Shown here piece by piece: positions 11,180 through 22,380 of a DNA stretch of 64,000 bases. The notes beneath the pieces were generated by a model that saw only the letters and a list, made by a program, of their open reading frames with translations, was not told where the DNA came from and did not search any database. Position 1 is the first letter of the stretch. Each line of letters opens with the position of its first letter. Source of the stretch: Physcomitrium patens (taxonomy: Eukaryota; Streptophyta; Bryopsida; Funariales; Funariaceae). The stretch lies in assembly GCF_000002425.4 (NCBI RefSeq), contig NC_037257.1:15197406-15261405 (forward strand), given 5' to 3'. The position numbers and the translations under genes are program-made.

Positions 11180-11810
11180 TAAAATACATATTTTTTATCT
11201 TAGCATATAATCATGCATCTATAAGTTTTTGTAACACATGACAAAGATGATATTATATAATATTTATGTTCTTTTGTATTATTAGAATAAATTAGAATAT
11301 TATCTAAATAACAAAAAATAAAATAATTTTAAAAATTATAAAAAAACAACATTCATGACATGTTGAAAAGCAACTTGTACATTTATGAATCTAAAAGGCA
11401 TGAAATTATATTTGAAATATCCATATTTAGTTCAAAATATAATTTTTTATTCATTTCTTACTTTAATGAAGACTAAGTTGTATGCTCTTTATAGATCTAT
11501 TATTGTATATATCTTTACTTGATTAAGTTGGTCAAGAAGTCTTAAAATCAAAGAAAAAGAATACATATTTTTTATCGTGATCTTCTTAAAGTCCTCAATA
11601 ATATATGCACATCCGTAGATATCCATGAATTTTCTTTATAAATAAGATAGGAGTTCCTATTAGATAATTTGAATGGTGTGTGAAGTTCTTAATCAAGTTC
11701 TTGTCAATGTACTCTTTTATTATAGCCAATTCATTTTACAATAAGTTATAGATTGGTATGAATGATAGTTGAGCTACTTCTTGTAAATCAATTGAACAAT
11801 AATAGGATTG
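11180..11810 (-). pseudogene. Reverse transcriptase, copy 1
   Basis: Broken minus-strand frames include LIKNFTHHSNYLIGTPILF, LRMCIYY, VKIYTIIDL, LYFELNMDISNIISC and FCYLDNILIYSNN. The last is the active-site box: the expected YLDD reads YLDN (near 11310-11299), a G-to-A type loss of the second aspartate. Multiple stops are present. Confidence 0.8.
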
Positions 11811-12169
11811 ATGTTCTAAAAGAATATCTACATTCTTTTTTTCAAAAATATCTTAGAAATGTTAATATTCGTTAAGAATATCACTTGATGTCTTTCTACC
11901 ATTAGAAATAAGCATGGCATATATAACAAAAGATAACCTTTTTTTTGTCATAGTAATAAAAAAATTTGTACCTACTAGTAAGGGTTTGGATATACTATAC
12001 TTATGTATTTCTATTTGACTAGTAGAATTTTGAATCAAACTACAAGAAAAATTAAAGTTACAAGAAATCCAATCTATTTGAGGATCATACTTTTTTTAAC
12101 CATAATAATCTTAAAATAATTAAATCAAAAGAAGATCTTATGACATTAAATATTATGATGCTATTATAA

Positions 12170-12620
12170 TCTTTAATTGCTATATTTAAAAGAATAATGT
12201 CATGAATAATATCTCCTTAAAAAAATGAATAATCATCAATGGCTTCTACATATATAGATTTAATTTTCTTGACTAATGATATTTCATATTTTTTGATAAA
12301 GTCTTTGGATATAAAATAAGATAAGGCTCCTAAATCTAACAAGGCTAAGAATTTGTGATTTTTTGGTCTTGAATAAAATTCTATTGTAAAACAAAGTAAT
12401 AGATCTCAAAAGAAAATAAGATATTTATTAGATATTATGTAAGATTCTAATCGTAGAATCTCTATTGTTACTGAAAAAACTCGTTGTTTGACCTATTATC
12501 CTCTTTGGCAACCATGCTCTTTACTTTGTAATTACGTAGCTTTTTTTTTATAATATTGAGCAGTTTAGATTCTTAATAATATAAACACAAACCTTTTTGA
12601 AGACGATGAGTCTTTTCTTG
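12170..12620 (-). pseudogene. Protease and gag zinc-knuckle remnants, copy 1
   Basis: The minus strand carries HKFLALLDLGALSYFISKDF, an aspartic-protease box in which DSGA has become DLGA, followed by KYEISLVKKIKSIYVEAI. Upstream, around 12600-12530, a decayed Cys-rich stretch stands where the gag zinc knuckle belongs. The same order recurs at 16540-17000. Confidence 0.7.
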
Positions 12621-12849
12621 CTCAATAAAAGATTTAAAATGTATTGTGTCAATTTGCACACGCTTTGGCATGAACAAATAAGCTTCTAAAAACTTAGAAG
12701 GTATTACTATGGCTTGACTTATATTTCACCAATCAAATCTTTGTTCTTGGCATCTTTTAAAAAATCAATTGTTGTATGTAATGGCTTGAGCAATAAATTG
12801 CTCTAATGAATTTATTCTTGACATTATCAATAATAGTTCTTTAATATTA

Positions 12850-13088
12850 TATTTTGATCCTATCAAAATTAATTGATAATGGCTTTGTCATTCCAATCCA
12901 CGTCGCAAACAAGATTTTGAAATTCAATAGCATATATAATGGCTAAATATGATCTTTGTTGTAGCAACACAAGCTTGATTTTTGCTACCCTTTCTCAAAC
13001 ACTTTTTCCAAATGTAGCTATAAATACTTCCAAGAATGAATTCAAATCATAGAGTAGTCGTTGTGAATTCCATCAATTCATTTTAATT
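12850..13088 (-). pseudogene. gag, C-terminal half, copy 1
   Basis: The minus strand reads NSFLEVFIATFGKS, then ERVAKIKLVLLQQRSYLAII and YAIEFQNLVCDVDWNDKAII, like the Ty3 gag core (ARTKLRKLRQ, YASEFRQLA, DVDWGDEALI). A nested insertion separates it from the amino half at 14225-14720. Confidence 0.75.
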
Positions 13089-13089
13089 A

Positions 13090-14225
13090 GTGGATTAATC
13101 AAAAATATAATTTTAAATCATTTTATTATAAAAATATTAAGATTAAAAAGTTTCTATGACTATTTAATTATTTATTATATTTTAAAAGTATTTATAAGTA
13201 TAAAAGTCACATTGAAAGAAAAGTCATAAAAATGGAATCTTAGTAAGTTTTTGAAGCAATTATCTTAGTTAGTTTTATATTTTTATTTAGTATTAAAGAT
13301 TAGTTATTGAAACTAATATCTTTATTGATCTCCTATCTATAATTATAACTTATAAAAATCCTATTAATGATTAGTTGGTCGTTAAAAGAAGCATGAAAAA
13401 AAAATTCATATCTTTTTAGTTAATTATATAGAAAATAGGATTTTTTAGTAGATGTAAATTGATTTTATTACTATAAAAAATCATCAAGATATGAAAATAT
13501 AGATTTAAATAGATATCATTATTATAAAAATATTATATAATTTTTTAGAATTTATTTAGAATTTTTAGATATTTTTGTAGAAGTTTTCAAGACCTTGGTA
13601 AAATTAAGTTTTACCACCTTGGGAGCCATTATGAAGAAATGAAGCAAGATTCAAAATCCATACCAGATTCCTAGGCTAAATGAGTGTTTTTAAATACCAT
13701 GGTAAAGTCAAAAATGAAAACAAATAATAATAATAGTAATAATAATAGAAAATAGGAAGACCAATAGTTAGTCTAATCCTTGTACAAAGGGAAGTGCACA
13801 AGTTTCATATGGATTGTAGCACCTTAGATATATGTAGGAAGATAAGACTAAGGCCTTATGGCCTCTCTTAAAAATCCATATACACTACTTGTGAGCCTTG
13901 GTGAGACTCAAATTCTTGATTTTTTAAAGAAAATTATTCTTGAAGTAAAAATTATTCACTTAGCTTTTCTATTATTTACTTTTTATTTTTAATCTATTAT
14001 AACTTACTCATGGTAACTTAAATTTATATATTTTTTTATATCATTGAAAAGAAAAAAATATATATCTAATTTATTTTGTAAACTATAATCAATTTTGTAA
14101 TATACAATTACTTGATTATATTTATTCACTTCTTTTGTATTGTTTTTTTTTCTTGTTCTTACTACTTCTATTTCATACCACCAATTACAAGCAACTCTTA
14201 ATTGAGGCCATCTTATAATTTGGAT
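13090..14225. mobile_element. Unclassified insertion within gag, possibly a solo LTR of a third family
   Basis: This sequence interrupts gag: its amino half resumes after about 14225 and its carboxyl half stops at about 13090. It has no open frame. It contains a short (TAA)n-like tract near 13720-13750 and a CTTATGGCCTCTC block followed by T-rich sequence, which resembles an R-U5 region. The boundaries are approximate, and no target duplication was found. Confidence 0.35.
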
Positions 14226-14720
14226 AGAGAAAGAAATTTACCCTCACAATCATGAATTTTTTTCGATTAAAGGTACAAACCAAGAGAGAGCATTTTTCAA
14301 TAAAAGTGAACCTATTGATCCAACTTCACAAAATCTATTAAGATATTGGAAAAGATGCAATTTTAAATAAAACTTAATTTGTTACAAAAATCGTCAAAAT
14401 TTTGATTTTAATCCATTAAACTTTATGGACATCTTAATCCTTGCCTCCCTTTTATTTGTAGAAGCAAGACTTTTTGAATTTGGTTATGAGGTTGATCTAC
14501 TTACTTCCTTCAACTGCACAATTTTTTGGCATAAACTTTGAACTTCTTTCATATGTGTAAGAATAGTACCTCCATGATTCATGTTAGAAGTACATAAGAT
14601 TTCTACTCTTAGAGTTTTGACAAGTTTGTGAAGATCTACAATAGTTGCAAATCTATTCTCACTTTTGTTGAGAGTAGCATCCATAATCTTTTCTTCTATA
14701 GATAATTCAAATAAATTCAA
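14225..14720 (-). pseudogene. gag, N-terminal half, copy 1
   Basis: A clean 78-codon frame starts with ATG at 14720, with a second ATG in EEKIMDATLNK. It reads into NRFATIVDLHKLVKTL, then QSLCQKIVQLKEVSRSTS before a stop. Beyond the stop the minus strand continues with KMSIKFNGLKSKF, FYLKLHLFQYLNRF and LLLKNALSWFVPLIEK, matching gag (KFTGKRG..., YL, ALAWW.PL). This gives the 5' end of the element's coding region. Confidence 0.65.
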
Positions 14721-14750
14721 AAAATTAAATTAGAGGAGGATAATTCATAA

Positions 14751-14762
14751 TTTCTAATATCA
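14751..14762 (-). promoter_or_regulatory. Decayed primer-binding site (initiator tRNA-Met type)
   Basis: Plus-strand TTTCTAATATCA differs from GCTCTGATACCA, the complement of the usual tRNA-iMet PBS, at four positions. Three of those are C-to-T or G-to-A. It lies 30 bases upstream of the gag ATG, where a PBS belongs. The match is short, so this is an inference. Confidence 0.4.
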
Positions 14763-15520
14763 AATAAAATTTTCTACAAAAAAGGATAATCTACTCTCTT
14801 TAAGAAAAAATTAATGTTAAAAAAATAAATTAATTATTTAAAGATAGGTAGTCCACAACCTTCAAAATATAATAATAAAAGTAAGATAATTCATCCACTT
14901 TTAAAACAAGATAAGAATAATAAGTCAAGATTCTTGTCAAACTATGAAAGACATGAATCTTGAAGAAAAAAATCTTCAATACATTCTTGTATCACTCAAA
15001 AAGATTAATAAATCACTTATAGATGGTAATATATTGAATTGAAATGGCTATTGCCAAAGACAAAAAGACTAGATAGTCTTGAAACAAGACTAAGGATTAA
15101 AAAGGTGTTATTAAGAATGAAGAAGGCTTCACTCTTGCCTCCATTTGTACTATCTAACTACAAACTACATAGCAATGTTCTATAGAACATCTAACATGTG
15201 TTGACTTTGCAAGACACATGTCTTAACTTGTAAGTTAAGTTTTATATGTGTGCATCATATTGTTAACTTGTATTACAAGCCATCAACACATACAATACAT
15301 GGCTAGCTTGTTATCCAAGTTTCTAACCTACCAATTAGTTACAAATATGTATAAAGTCAAAATTGTATCTATGAAGCTTCTTGTAAATGCTTTTGTAATC
15401 CTAAGTATTATTTCAAGTCTTTTTAATTATCTTATCTTTGGCAATAGCCATTCTAATTCAATATATTACTATCTTTGAATAGTTTTCTAATCTTTTCAAC
15501 TAACATAAGAATGTAATGAG
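14763..15520 (-). repeat. Family B LTR-like segment with an internal inverted repeat
   Basis: It follows the PBS relic where the 5' LTR of copy 1 should be. Parts at 14941-15300 match 55505-55844, and 15300-15395 matches 57455-57545. The segment 14985-15100 recurs inverted at 15395-15512: both arms contain the TTTGGCAATAGCCATT block and its complement, and the loop is about 300 bases. A poly-T tract (about 15520-15542) follows the right arm. Confidence 0.55.
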
Positions 15521-15544
15521 TTTTTTTTTTTTTTTTTTTTTTGA

Positions 15545-16279
15545 CATTCAAGTCCTTGACAAGAAGATATGATTAATTATAAGATATAGATATATTAAAA
15601 AAAAATTAAAAATTTTGAATATAAACATATACATGTTGAACTTAAATATATGTCTATTTCATGAATTATCAAATAAGATAATTTTATTTTATGATTATCC
15701 GACTAGCATGTATAAAATCAATAATATTATAAAAATATATATAGATTAAAATTTCTTTTTTTAGATATATTTTAATATAAATTTATTATGTAAAAAAAGT
15801 AATAAGTGGCATGTATCAAAGAATGTGTAATTTTAGAAGAAATAGATGTTATATTACAATTTCTTATAATATATATAATCCAATTAAAAGTCATAATATA
15901 TTTATAAGTACTAATGTGTATTAAAATAATTATTAGATTAATTTAAAAAGAATTGATATAAAAATTTTATTTTGGTTTCTTATTTTGTGATAAGCTATAA
16001 ATTAATCAAAATGGAAATTGAGCCTTTTTTTGAAGATCAATTGAGCAATACAAAAAATAATAATTTGATAAAATATTTACAATGCATCTTGATATTATTT
16101 ATATTATATTAAAAGGTTATTTTGACCTGATTCAATTGATGACGAATATCTAGATATATTTAAATAGCATATCTTGATTCAATTGATTGAAATCTATTCA
16201 AATACATTTAAATATTCTTTATATTATATTAAAAGATTTCTTGATATATTTATATCATTAAAATAAATAATGCATAAAC

Positions 16280-16315
<36 letters not shown>

Positions 16316-16540
16316 TGACATGCATAAATATTCTTTTTTTAAATAAATATTTAATTATATTAAACTTATGCTTATTACTTATTTTGAAATATCCTTAAAT
16401 ATATTATGAAAAATATCAAGGTTATTAGAGATCTAATATATTTTAAAGTTTATACTTTTTAACCAAAATAGATCCAAATTGAATAGATTAGCTTGAGATT
16501 TAATAATATAAAATATTTTTAAGATGTTATGACCATTTTT
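15545..16540. other. AT-rich stretch without a gene
   Basis: No coding frame is seen. A duplicated block around 16090-16125 and 16212-16247 (both with TTTATATTATATTAAAAG) gives one imperfect direct repeat with a period near 120 bases. A (AT)n run lies at about 16283-16310. Confidence 0.5.
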
Positions 16541-16746
16541 TGCTACATCTAGTGAAATAGTTTTATGAATAATATCTCTAAAAGATAAAGGTCAATCATC
16601 TATGACTTCTATATATATGGGTTTAATTTTCTTTAAAAAAATTATTTTATGACTCTTAACAAATGCTTCATCTAAAAAACAAATTAAAACTCTTGAATCT
16701 AATAAGACAAAGATTTTATAATTTTTAAGTCCTAAACAAATATCTA

Positions 16747-16779
<33 letters not shown>

Positions 16780-18060
16780 GTGAGGGTTTTAAAGAAAGAA
16801 TATGTCCCTCAAAAGATGTTACATAAGAATCTAACCATATGGTTCCTATTATAATTTAGCAAACTTGTTTTTGACATATTATCTTTTCTATCAGCCATGC
16901 TCTTCATTCTATAATTGTATTGCTTCTTAGAACAATGTTGAAAAATGTATTTAGATTCTTTGCAATATAAAGCAATCATTCTTAAAAAAAATTATATTAT
17001 ATATTATCTTATTTGGAAATTTATTAGGTACTTTGTTGTAAAAGATAAACTTATATTTTGTAACAAAAGAAGAACCTAAAAATTCCTAATAAATTCCCAA
17101 ATAAATTCCAATTAAATATTAATAATTTTTATAAAATTCTAATAAAATCTTTAAAGATAATTATAAAGAAATACTTAAGAAAACACAAAAAACCTCAAAA
17201 AAATATTTAAAAACTTAGAAATACTTATTAACCTTCAAAATATTTTAATCCAAGCTTTTAAACATTTGAAAGATTATTTAAAAGCTTAAAAATGCTTATT
17301 AACTTTCAAAAAATAACTTCTGAGATTCTAATTTACTTAAATTTTAATAATCTTTGAACTAATTATCTAATTAATACAAATTCAACATAATTATTTTCAA
17401 AAATTCAAGAATAAATTTATGAAATTCTTTAAAATATAAATCCAAAGTCACCTTAAATAATTCTAACTATCTAAAGTTCTTACAAAGCCATTATATACTC
17501 AATCTCTCACAACTAATACTCAAAAAAATCTTATCAAGTCTACTCTCTTATATTAATCTTTGATCAATAAAAAAAACTTGTAATTATTATGAACGTGTGA
17601 TTTTATATTTGAAGGTTTGGCTTTTATCTTATTTCACAACTTTTTCTTTCCATGTATTAATCTAAAAAAAATTAGATATTTTTGATAATTTTTTTTTAAT
17701 ATCACCTAAAGATTTCTATAATATTATTTTTTTCTAATTTATCTTTATTTATGTAATTTATGACCCTATAAGTAAATAAAAAAATTACAAAAATACAACA
17801 TGAATAGTAAATATTTTATTACCTTTTTATCTTTTTATGTTTTTTTAAATTAATTTACTATTATATTTTTTAATTAAGAAATTCTATAATAATTTTTTTT
17901 CTTTTATCCAATGGCTATATTATCATATAATAATACCATCAAGATTTTTCTTGCTTAGTAAGAGATTTAAAGTGCCTTACATTAATTTTCATATCTTTTA
18001 CTTTATAATCTATGTATTGAGAAGGTATTGGCCCATAGGATATTTTTACATAGATCATTA
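16540..18060 (-). mobile_element. Second chromovirus fragment (protease, zinc knuckle, gag), interrupted
   Basis: Sequence at 16540-16985 aligns by eye with 12170-12610 of copy 1: the same protease and zinc-knuckle landmarks in the same order, including TGCTCTTCATTCTATAATTG against TGCTCTTTACTTTGTAATTA. It resumes at about 17935-18060 with the next part of gag (TTTTTCTTGCTTAGTAAGAG). Between them lies an inverted family A LTR. A poly-A tract sits at about 16749-16778. All frames are broken. Confidence 0.6.
16990..17930 (-). mobile_element. Inverted family A solo LTR nested in the chromovirus fragment
   Basis: This is the reverse complement of the distal and middle parts of the family A LTR. 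It shows TCCTAATAAATTCC-like arrays, then a stretch matching the complement of 7735-7800 (GTTCTTACAAAGCC, CAAAAAAATCTTATCAAGTC). It interrupts the gag/zinc-knuckle region, and sequence on both sides lines up with continuous sequence in copy 1. The ends are too decayed to give a target duplication. Confidence 0.5.
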
Positions 18061-18099
18061 GTTAGAAAGAATATAGAAAAGAAGGAATAAAATCTTTTT

Positions 18100-19065
18100 T
18101 ACTTTTTTTAGTATTTTTCTTGCTTCTAATCTAGTTTTAATAATCTCTAGTCTTTTTATCTTTGGCAATAGTCAATCTAGTTTCTTCATGAATATATATA
18201 TATATATATATAATTTTTTATTTCTTTTTGTTATTCTACTTTGATGTAAATATTATTTTTTTATTTAAATTCTTTAGATTCTTCACCTTAAAAAATTCAT
18301 AAGAATATACTTATAATATCTAAGCTTTTTTTATTAAAAATAGATTTTTAAAATTTATATAATATAAGAATATTAGAGGTTTTGGATTATTCATTTCTAG
18401 AGTGATATTATTCTTAGGACTTTTTTTTATTCTTGATTCTTTTCTACCTCTAGTCATAAGTAAAATGAGAAAATTTTTCTTTTAATCATGCATTTATGGC
18501 ATAGTTTATAGAAATGAAATGTGCAATAAAAAAATTATAAGAATAAAGCAAAGAGTTAGTGATTGCAATGCAACAACTCAATTCATCACCACAACCTCCA
18601 CAAGATTAATTAGAAATAGAGATGTAGAAATAGTTGAATTTACTTTAACATAATATATTTACTAAAGTAGAATTAGATAGAAGTAAATAAAAAATATATT
18701 AAATTACTAGTAACTTCTTGTAAAGTTTCTTAGAAGTTTTGTAGATGCAAATTTGAATATATACATATTTGTAGAAAATTAATAAGTAAAAAATTATACT
18801 AACTAATTGGCCACATATATTAGAAATTTGTCATAGGATGCACATGTTGAAAACTTGTCTTACAAGTTAAATATATATATCATGTAGCCCATGAAGCATT
18901 GCCATGCAATTTTTTATTTTGATGGTATATATGGAAATAAGAATAAGGCCTTCTTTACTCTTGTCAATAGATTTTTTGTTTTTAATCTAGTTTCAAGTGT
19001 TTATAGATTTTTTATCTTTGGTAATAGCCATTTGAGTTACTTCTTGAATATACAAGTTTAAAAAA
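18100..19065 (+). repeat. Inverted copies of the family B LTR motif
   Basis: The TCTTTGGCAATAGCCATT-type block with its TTTCAAG/GTCTTT neighbourhood occurs near 18145-18185 and again at 18960-19045. Both are inverted relative to 14941-15300. The second copy extends leftward through CTTACAAGTTAA and CATTGCCATGCAA, matching the complement of the LTR-like segment. The sequence between them is AT-rich with no gene. Confidence 0.5.
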
Positions 19066-19199
19066 TTAAACTTCTCTAAATGTTTTGTCAAAATAAAACT
19101 CGCTATAATATACAATCAAAAAATTGATGCTTATTGGTCATATATTTATTTTAAGCATTAATACGAAATTCATTGTTTTCAACAAATAAATAAATAATT

Positions 19200-21480
19200 T
19201 AAACAAAAAATATTCTACTAATATGTGCTTGAAAGGTGAAGAAATGGACCTCTTCTGAAGCACGTGATTTGTTGAGTGCAGCATTCGACATTCTCTTCAT
19301 ATTCCTTGGCCAAGCTCCTACGCTCCAATTACCTTGTGTTTGGTGCAATTCAGCAAACATAGGCAAAAACATCCTTGTCACATATTACAGTAGCGTCGGG
19401 GTATTTTTGCTTCCTATTCAACTCTTCACAGAGGCACAAATCAGAGGATTAATGACACTTGATAACATTCCAAGTGGGAAATTCACTATCTAGTTGTGAT
19501 TAAAGCTTCGCTAAATACTTTCCGAGCAGAAAAGAGGAAAGAAGTTGTTATAAACAGGAAAGAGGTTTCGAAGTTTCCGCAAATGTCCCAACCATTTTTC
19601 TGTTAGTTGCTACGCCCTTGATATATGCAACCAGGTCTTTAAAACCCTGTGAATGAGTTTAAGGTATGACAAAAGTTAGGCGTCTCAATGAACTGCAAAA
19701 ACCCTCTCAAGTTAGTGGTAATTCTAATTTTACTCATTCTACAAATTGCTCTCTGAGCTAATCCTTGTTTAATTAGTATTACTCTTTGAGTAACCGATTC
19801 AAGTTTCAAAGACCGAGATGCAAAGATGACAAGAAACTTCAATTCATTAATTCTGTTTGTGAGCCTTATCCTTGGCATGCGATTTCAAGAAGTGAAAGAT
19901 TATCCTTAGCATTTCCATTCACTGCAGGTATACCGTCATGACATCCAGTGAGCATCTTCTGAACAAGTATAAAACAGGTGGTAAGGATTTGATTTTGACT
20001 AAATTTGATCCCCACATGGTTGAAGGTCACAGGGATCTATCTTCTCTCATTTCTACGACCTTTATTTTTCCACTTCAGTTCCATCTCTCTCACCTTCAAT
20101 TCTTTCAATCTCTATCACAATCTTCGTGCGGTTCGCAGTCTTCAGTGCCTGAGTCCTTCAAAGTGCCGCACAAGGTGTAAGGTCACGATTGCTTGGTTTC
20201 ATGTCGCTTTGAGCATGATTTTTCGTTGATTACAATTTTGCAAGAGGAAGTTTAGCATCATGTGTAGAAGGTGGACAAGACACAATGAATTGAATCTGAG
20301 ACTAATCTGTCGATGGGATTTTTGCGCCTTTGCATTGTGAGGAAGTTGGGCAAAATGCTTCGGCGTCTGGAATTCTAGACGACATGCCTGGGCAGCAATC
20401 CGAACTGTAATCGAATTTTCCAAGCTCCTTATCAGTTTTCTCACAAACTTTCAACTTGCACCAGTTTCATCTCCTTCAAATCTCCAACTCTGAGCAACTG
20501 TGAGCTTCGCCGCAGGCGTGTCCATTCTTCCACTGAAACAAGTGGAATCGCTGTTGCTACGTCGACAAACTTGCAGGCGACATATTGGGCTTATTTTTGG
20601 TAGAAGGCAACACAGAACTGGATCAATCTCACATGCTCGAGCAACAAGAGAAAACGAGAAACAATATCTATTCCTCCAACGCATAATTTCGAAGGTGAAA
20701 TCTCTTCACTCGCTCTTAAGGTACGGGGGTGTGTACCCTCAGCACTCCAGATAGCTCTTCACTCCGTTTCGTGCCGATTGGCCGTCAACACATGCTTCTT
20801 CTGACAGTTTCTGAGCCATATCTTCGTGTACGCCAGGGGAAGTACTAGAAAACGCCTTCACACGCATCCCCGAGTCCAAGTAACTCAAGCGACACACGCA
20901 ACAGGTTCAACATCTCGCAGACCATGAATAACACCAGACGCTTGAAGGTTCTCAGACTCAACCATCCAGGACAACGGCGCTGTTTGCCGTTCAACATGAA
21001 CCTTGTAGGACAGACAAGTCACGGCTTTCTCTGGCACCTCACAAGTAGAGGTTGGATGGCGTGCCACACCAGTCAAGGACGCCGACGGAGAATCTGGCGG
21101 TCCAAGGATCTGCCTTGCTAACCTGCACATCAGCGAGCCGATTATCACAAATTCTTGTGTTTAGAGAACTGTCTGAACCGTCTCCGAATGTCGATCCACC
21201 ACCGCAGCCTCCATATTCTCAGCTCATGTGCTGCCCGGGCGTTGCTTCCATTCTGCATGCAACAAAACCAGTTCATATCTAGAACCTGCAGTCAGAGTGA
21301 GGATGGTTTCTGTTCCAGGAATCTGGCTAGTACCCAAAAATCTGTCACGCTGGCGTTGCATCGATCAGTGGCTCCATGCATAGAATTTCTGCAACCAGGT
21401 CAAATAGGGACAATTCCAAAAATAACAACAATAACAATAACAAAGATGGCGATTAAGAGCACATTTCATGTATTCTAACT
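19200..21480. other. Mid-GC stretch, no confident gene
   Basis: Base composition rises to gene-like levels, but I find no recognisable exon. The longest plausible frame is minus 21148-20885 (87 codons, with CEVPEKAVTCLSYKVHVERQ). Frames on the other strand overlap it. It could be a decayed gene, a long non-coding transcript or old unique flank. Confidence 0.35.
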
Positions 21481-22380
21481 ATTGAATGTGATGTGGCGTA
21501 ACTGTTTTGATTTGAGAAACAGTTTGCAGCAGTGGAAATTGGAGGACATACTTGCAAACATCAGTGTCTGTTACACATGTCTATTGCAGTGTCTATGAGA
21601 GTCATTTTTGTGTGTGTGTTTTTAAATAAAAGTGAAAGAATATTGTGAAGCTAATTTGGCTCGTGGATTTAAGAAAGAAGGGTAATATGTTCTTTTCTAT
21701 TAGAATTTCTTTCAAAAGTAGATTAAAATCAGATTTTTTGCAGTGTAAATTTATGAATGGTTTTTGAAAAGTTGGGTGTATTGTCAGTGTAAGTTACCTC
21801 AAAATAAATCTGTAAATTTTTCATCTATGAATTGCACAAATGTACACTATTTCATGAAATAGGTTTGTTAATTTGGTTGCATGAAATTTATTTTTAAATT
21901 TTTGGAATTTATTTATTTAAAAATGGCATCCCAAAGCTTCAAATTTATACATATTTTATAAATGCAAAGTGAAACATGCATATAATAATTTAAGACAAAA
22001 AAAGAGTTTTTAATGCAGTGGAAAAATTAGAGTTTTTTCAGAACACTTAATTCTTATCCTACCAAATATATAAATGAAATTAATTATTTTCATAAAATCG
22101 AATCAAATATTTTGTAGGAGTTAACCGCCAAACGTGAGATTTCAAGGTGACATTATCAAAGTTCCATTACTAATTAAAACTTAAAAACAAAAGAAATAAA
22201 TTTTCAATCTATTATTTGATAGAGGAGTAAAATTCACTATAATTGATTCAAAAAAAGTTAACTCAATCGACACATAATGAAAATTAATTGAAAATGTGTA
22301 ACAACAACGTACAGTAAAATACGTGGATCTTATTTTGAAATAATCATCATCCTAATAATAATTTGAATAATAGTGATTGA
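21480..22380. other. AT-rich spacer, nothing recognised
   Basis: No long frames, repeats or RNA-like structures stand out. Confidence 0.4.

Larger units (their letters stand above)
8895..14762 (-). mobile_element. Decayed Ty3/gypsy chromovirus, copy 1
   Basis: Reading the minus strand, gag, zinc knuckle, protease, reverse transcriptase, RNase H, integrase and chromodomain follow in the canonical Ty3 order between a primer-binding-site relic (14762-14751) and a polypurine tract (8909-8895). The coding frames are broken by many stops and frameshifts, and the whole stretch is extremely AT-rich. Many changes from the expected protein are those caused by C-to-T or G-to-A substitution, for example YLDD to YLDN. 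The gag region is interrupted by about 1.1 kb of unrelated sequence (13090-14225). The element cannot move by itself. Confidence 0.85.

Noticed and set aside
6290-19100. Tandem spacing of repeats as a CRISPR array, or viral integration
   Set aside because: Repeats are long, decayed and LTR-like, with Ty3 domains in order. There are no regularly spaced short identical repeats and no envelope-like gene.
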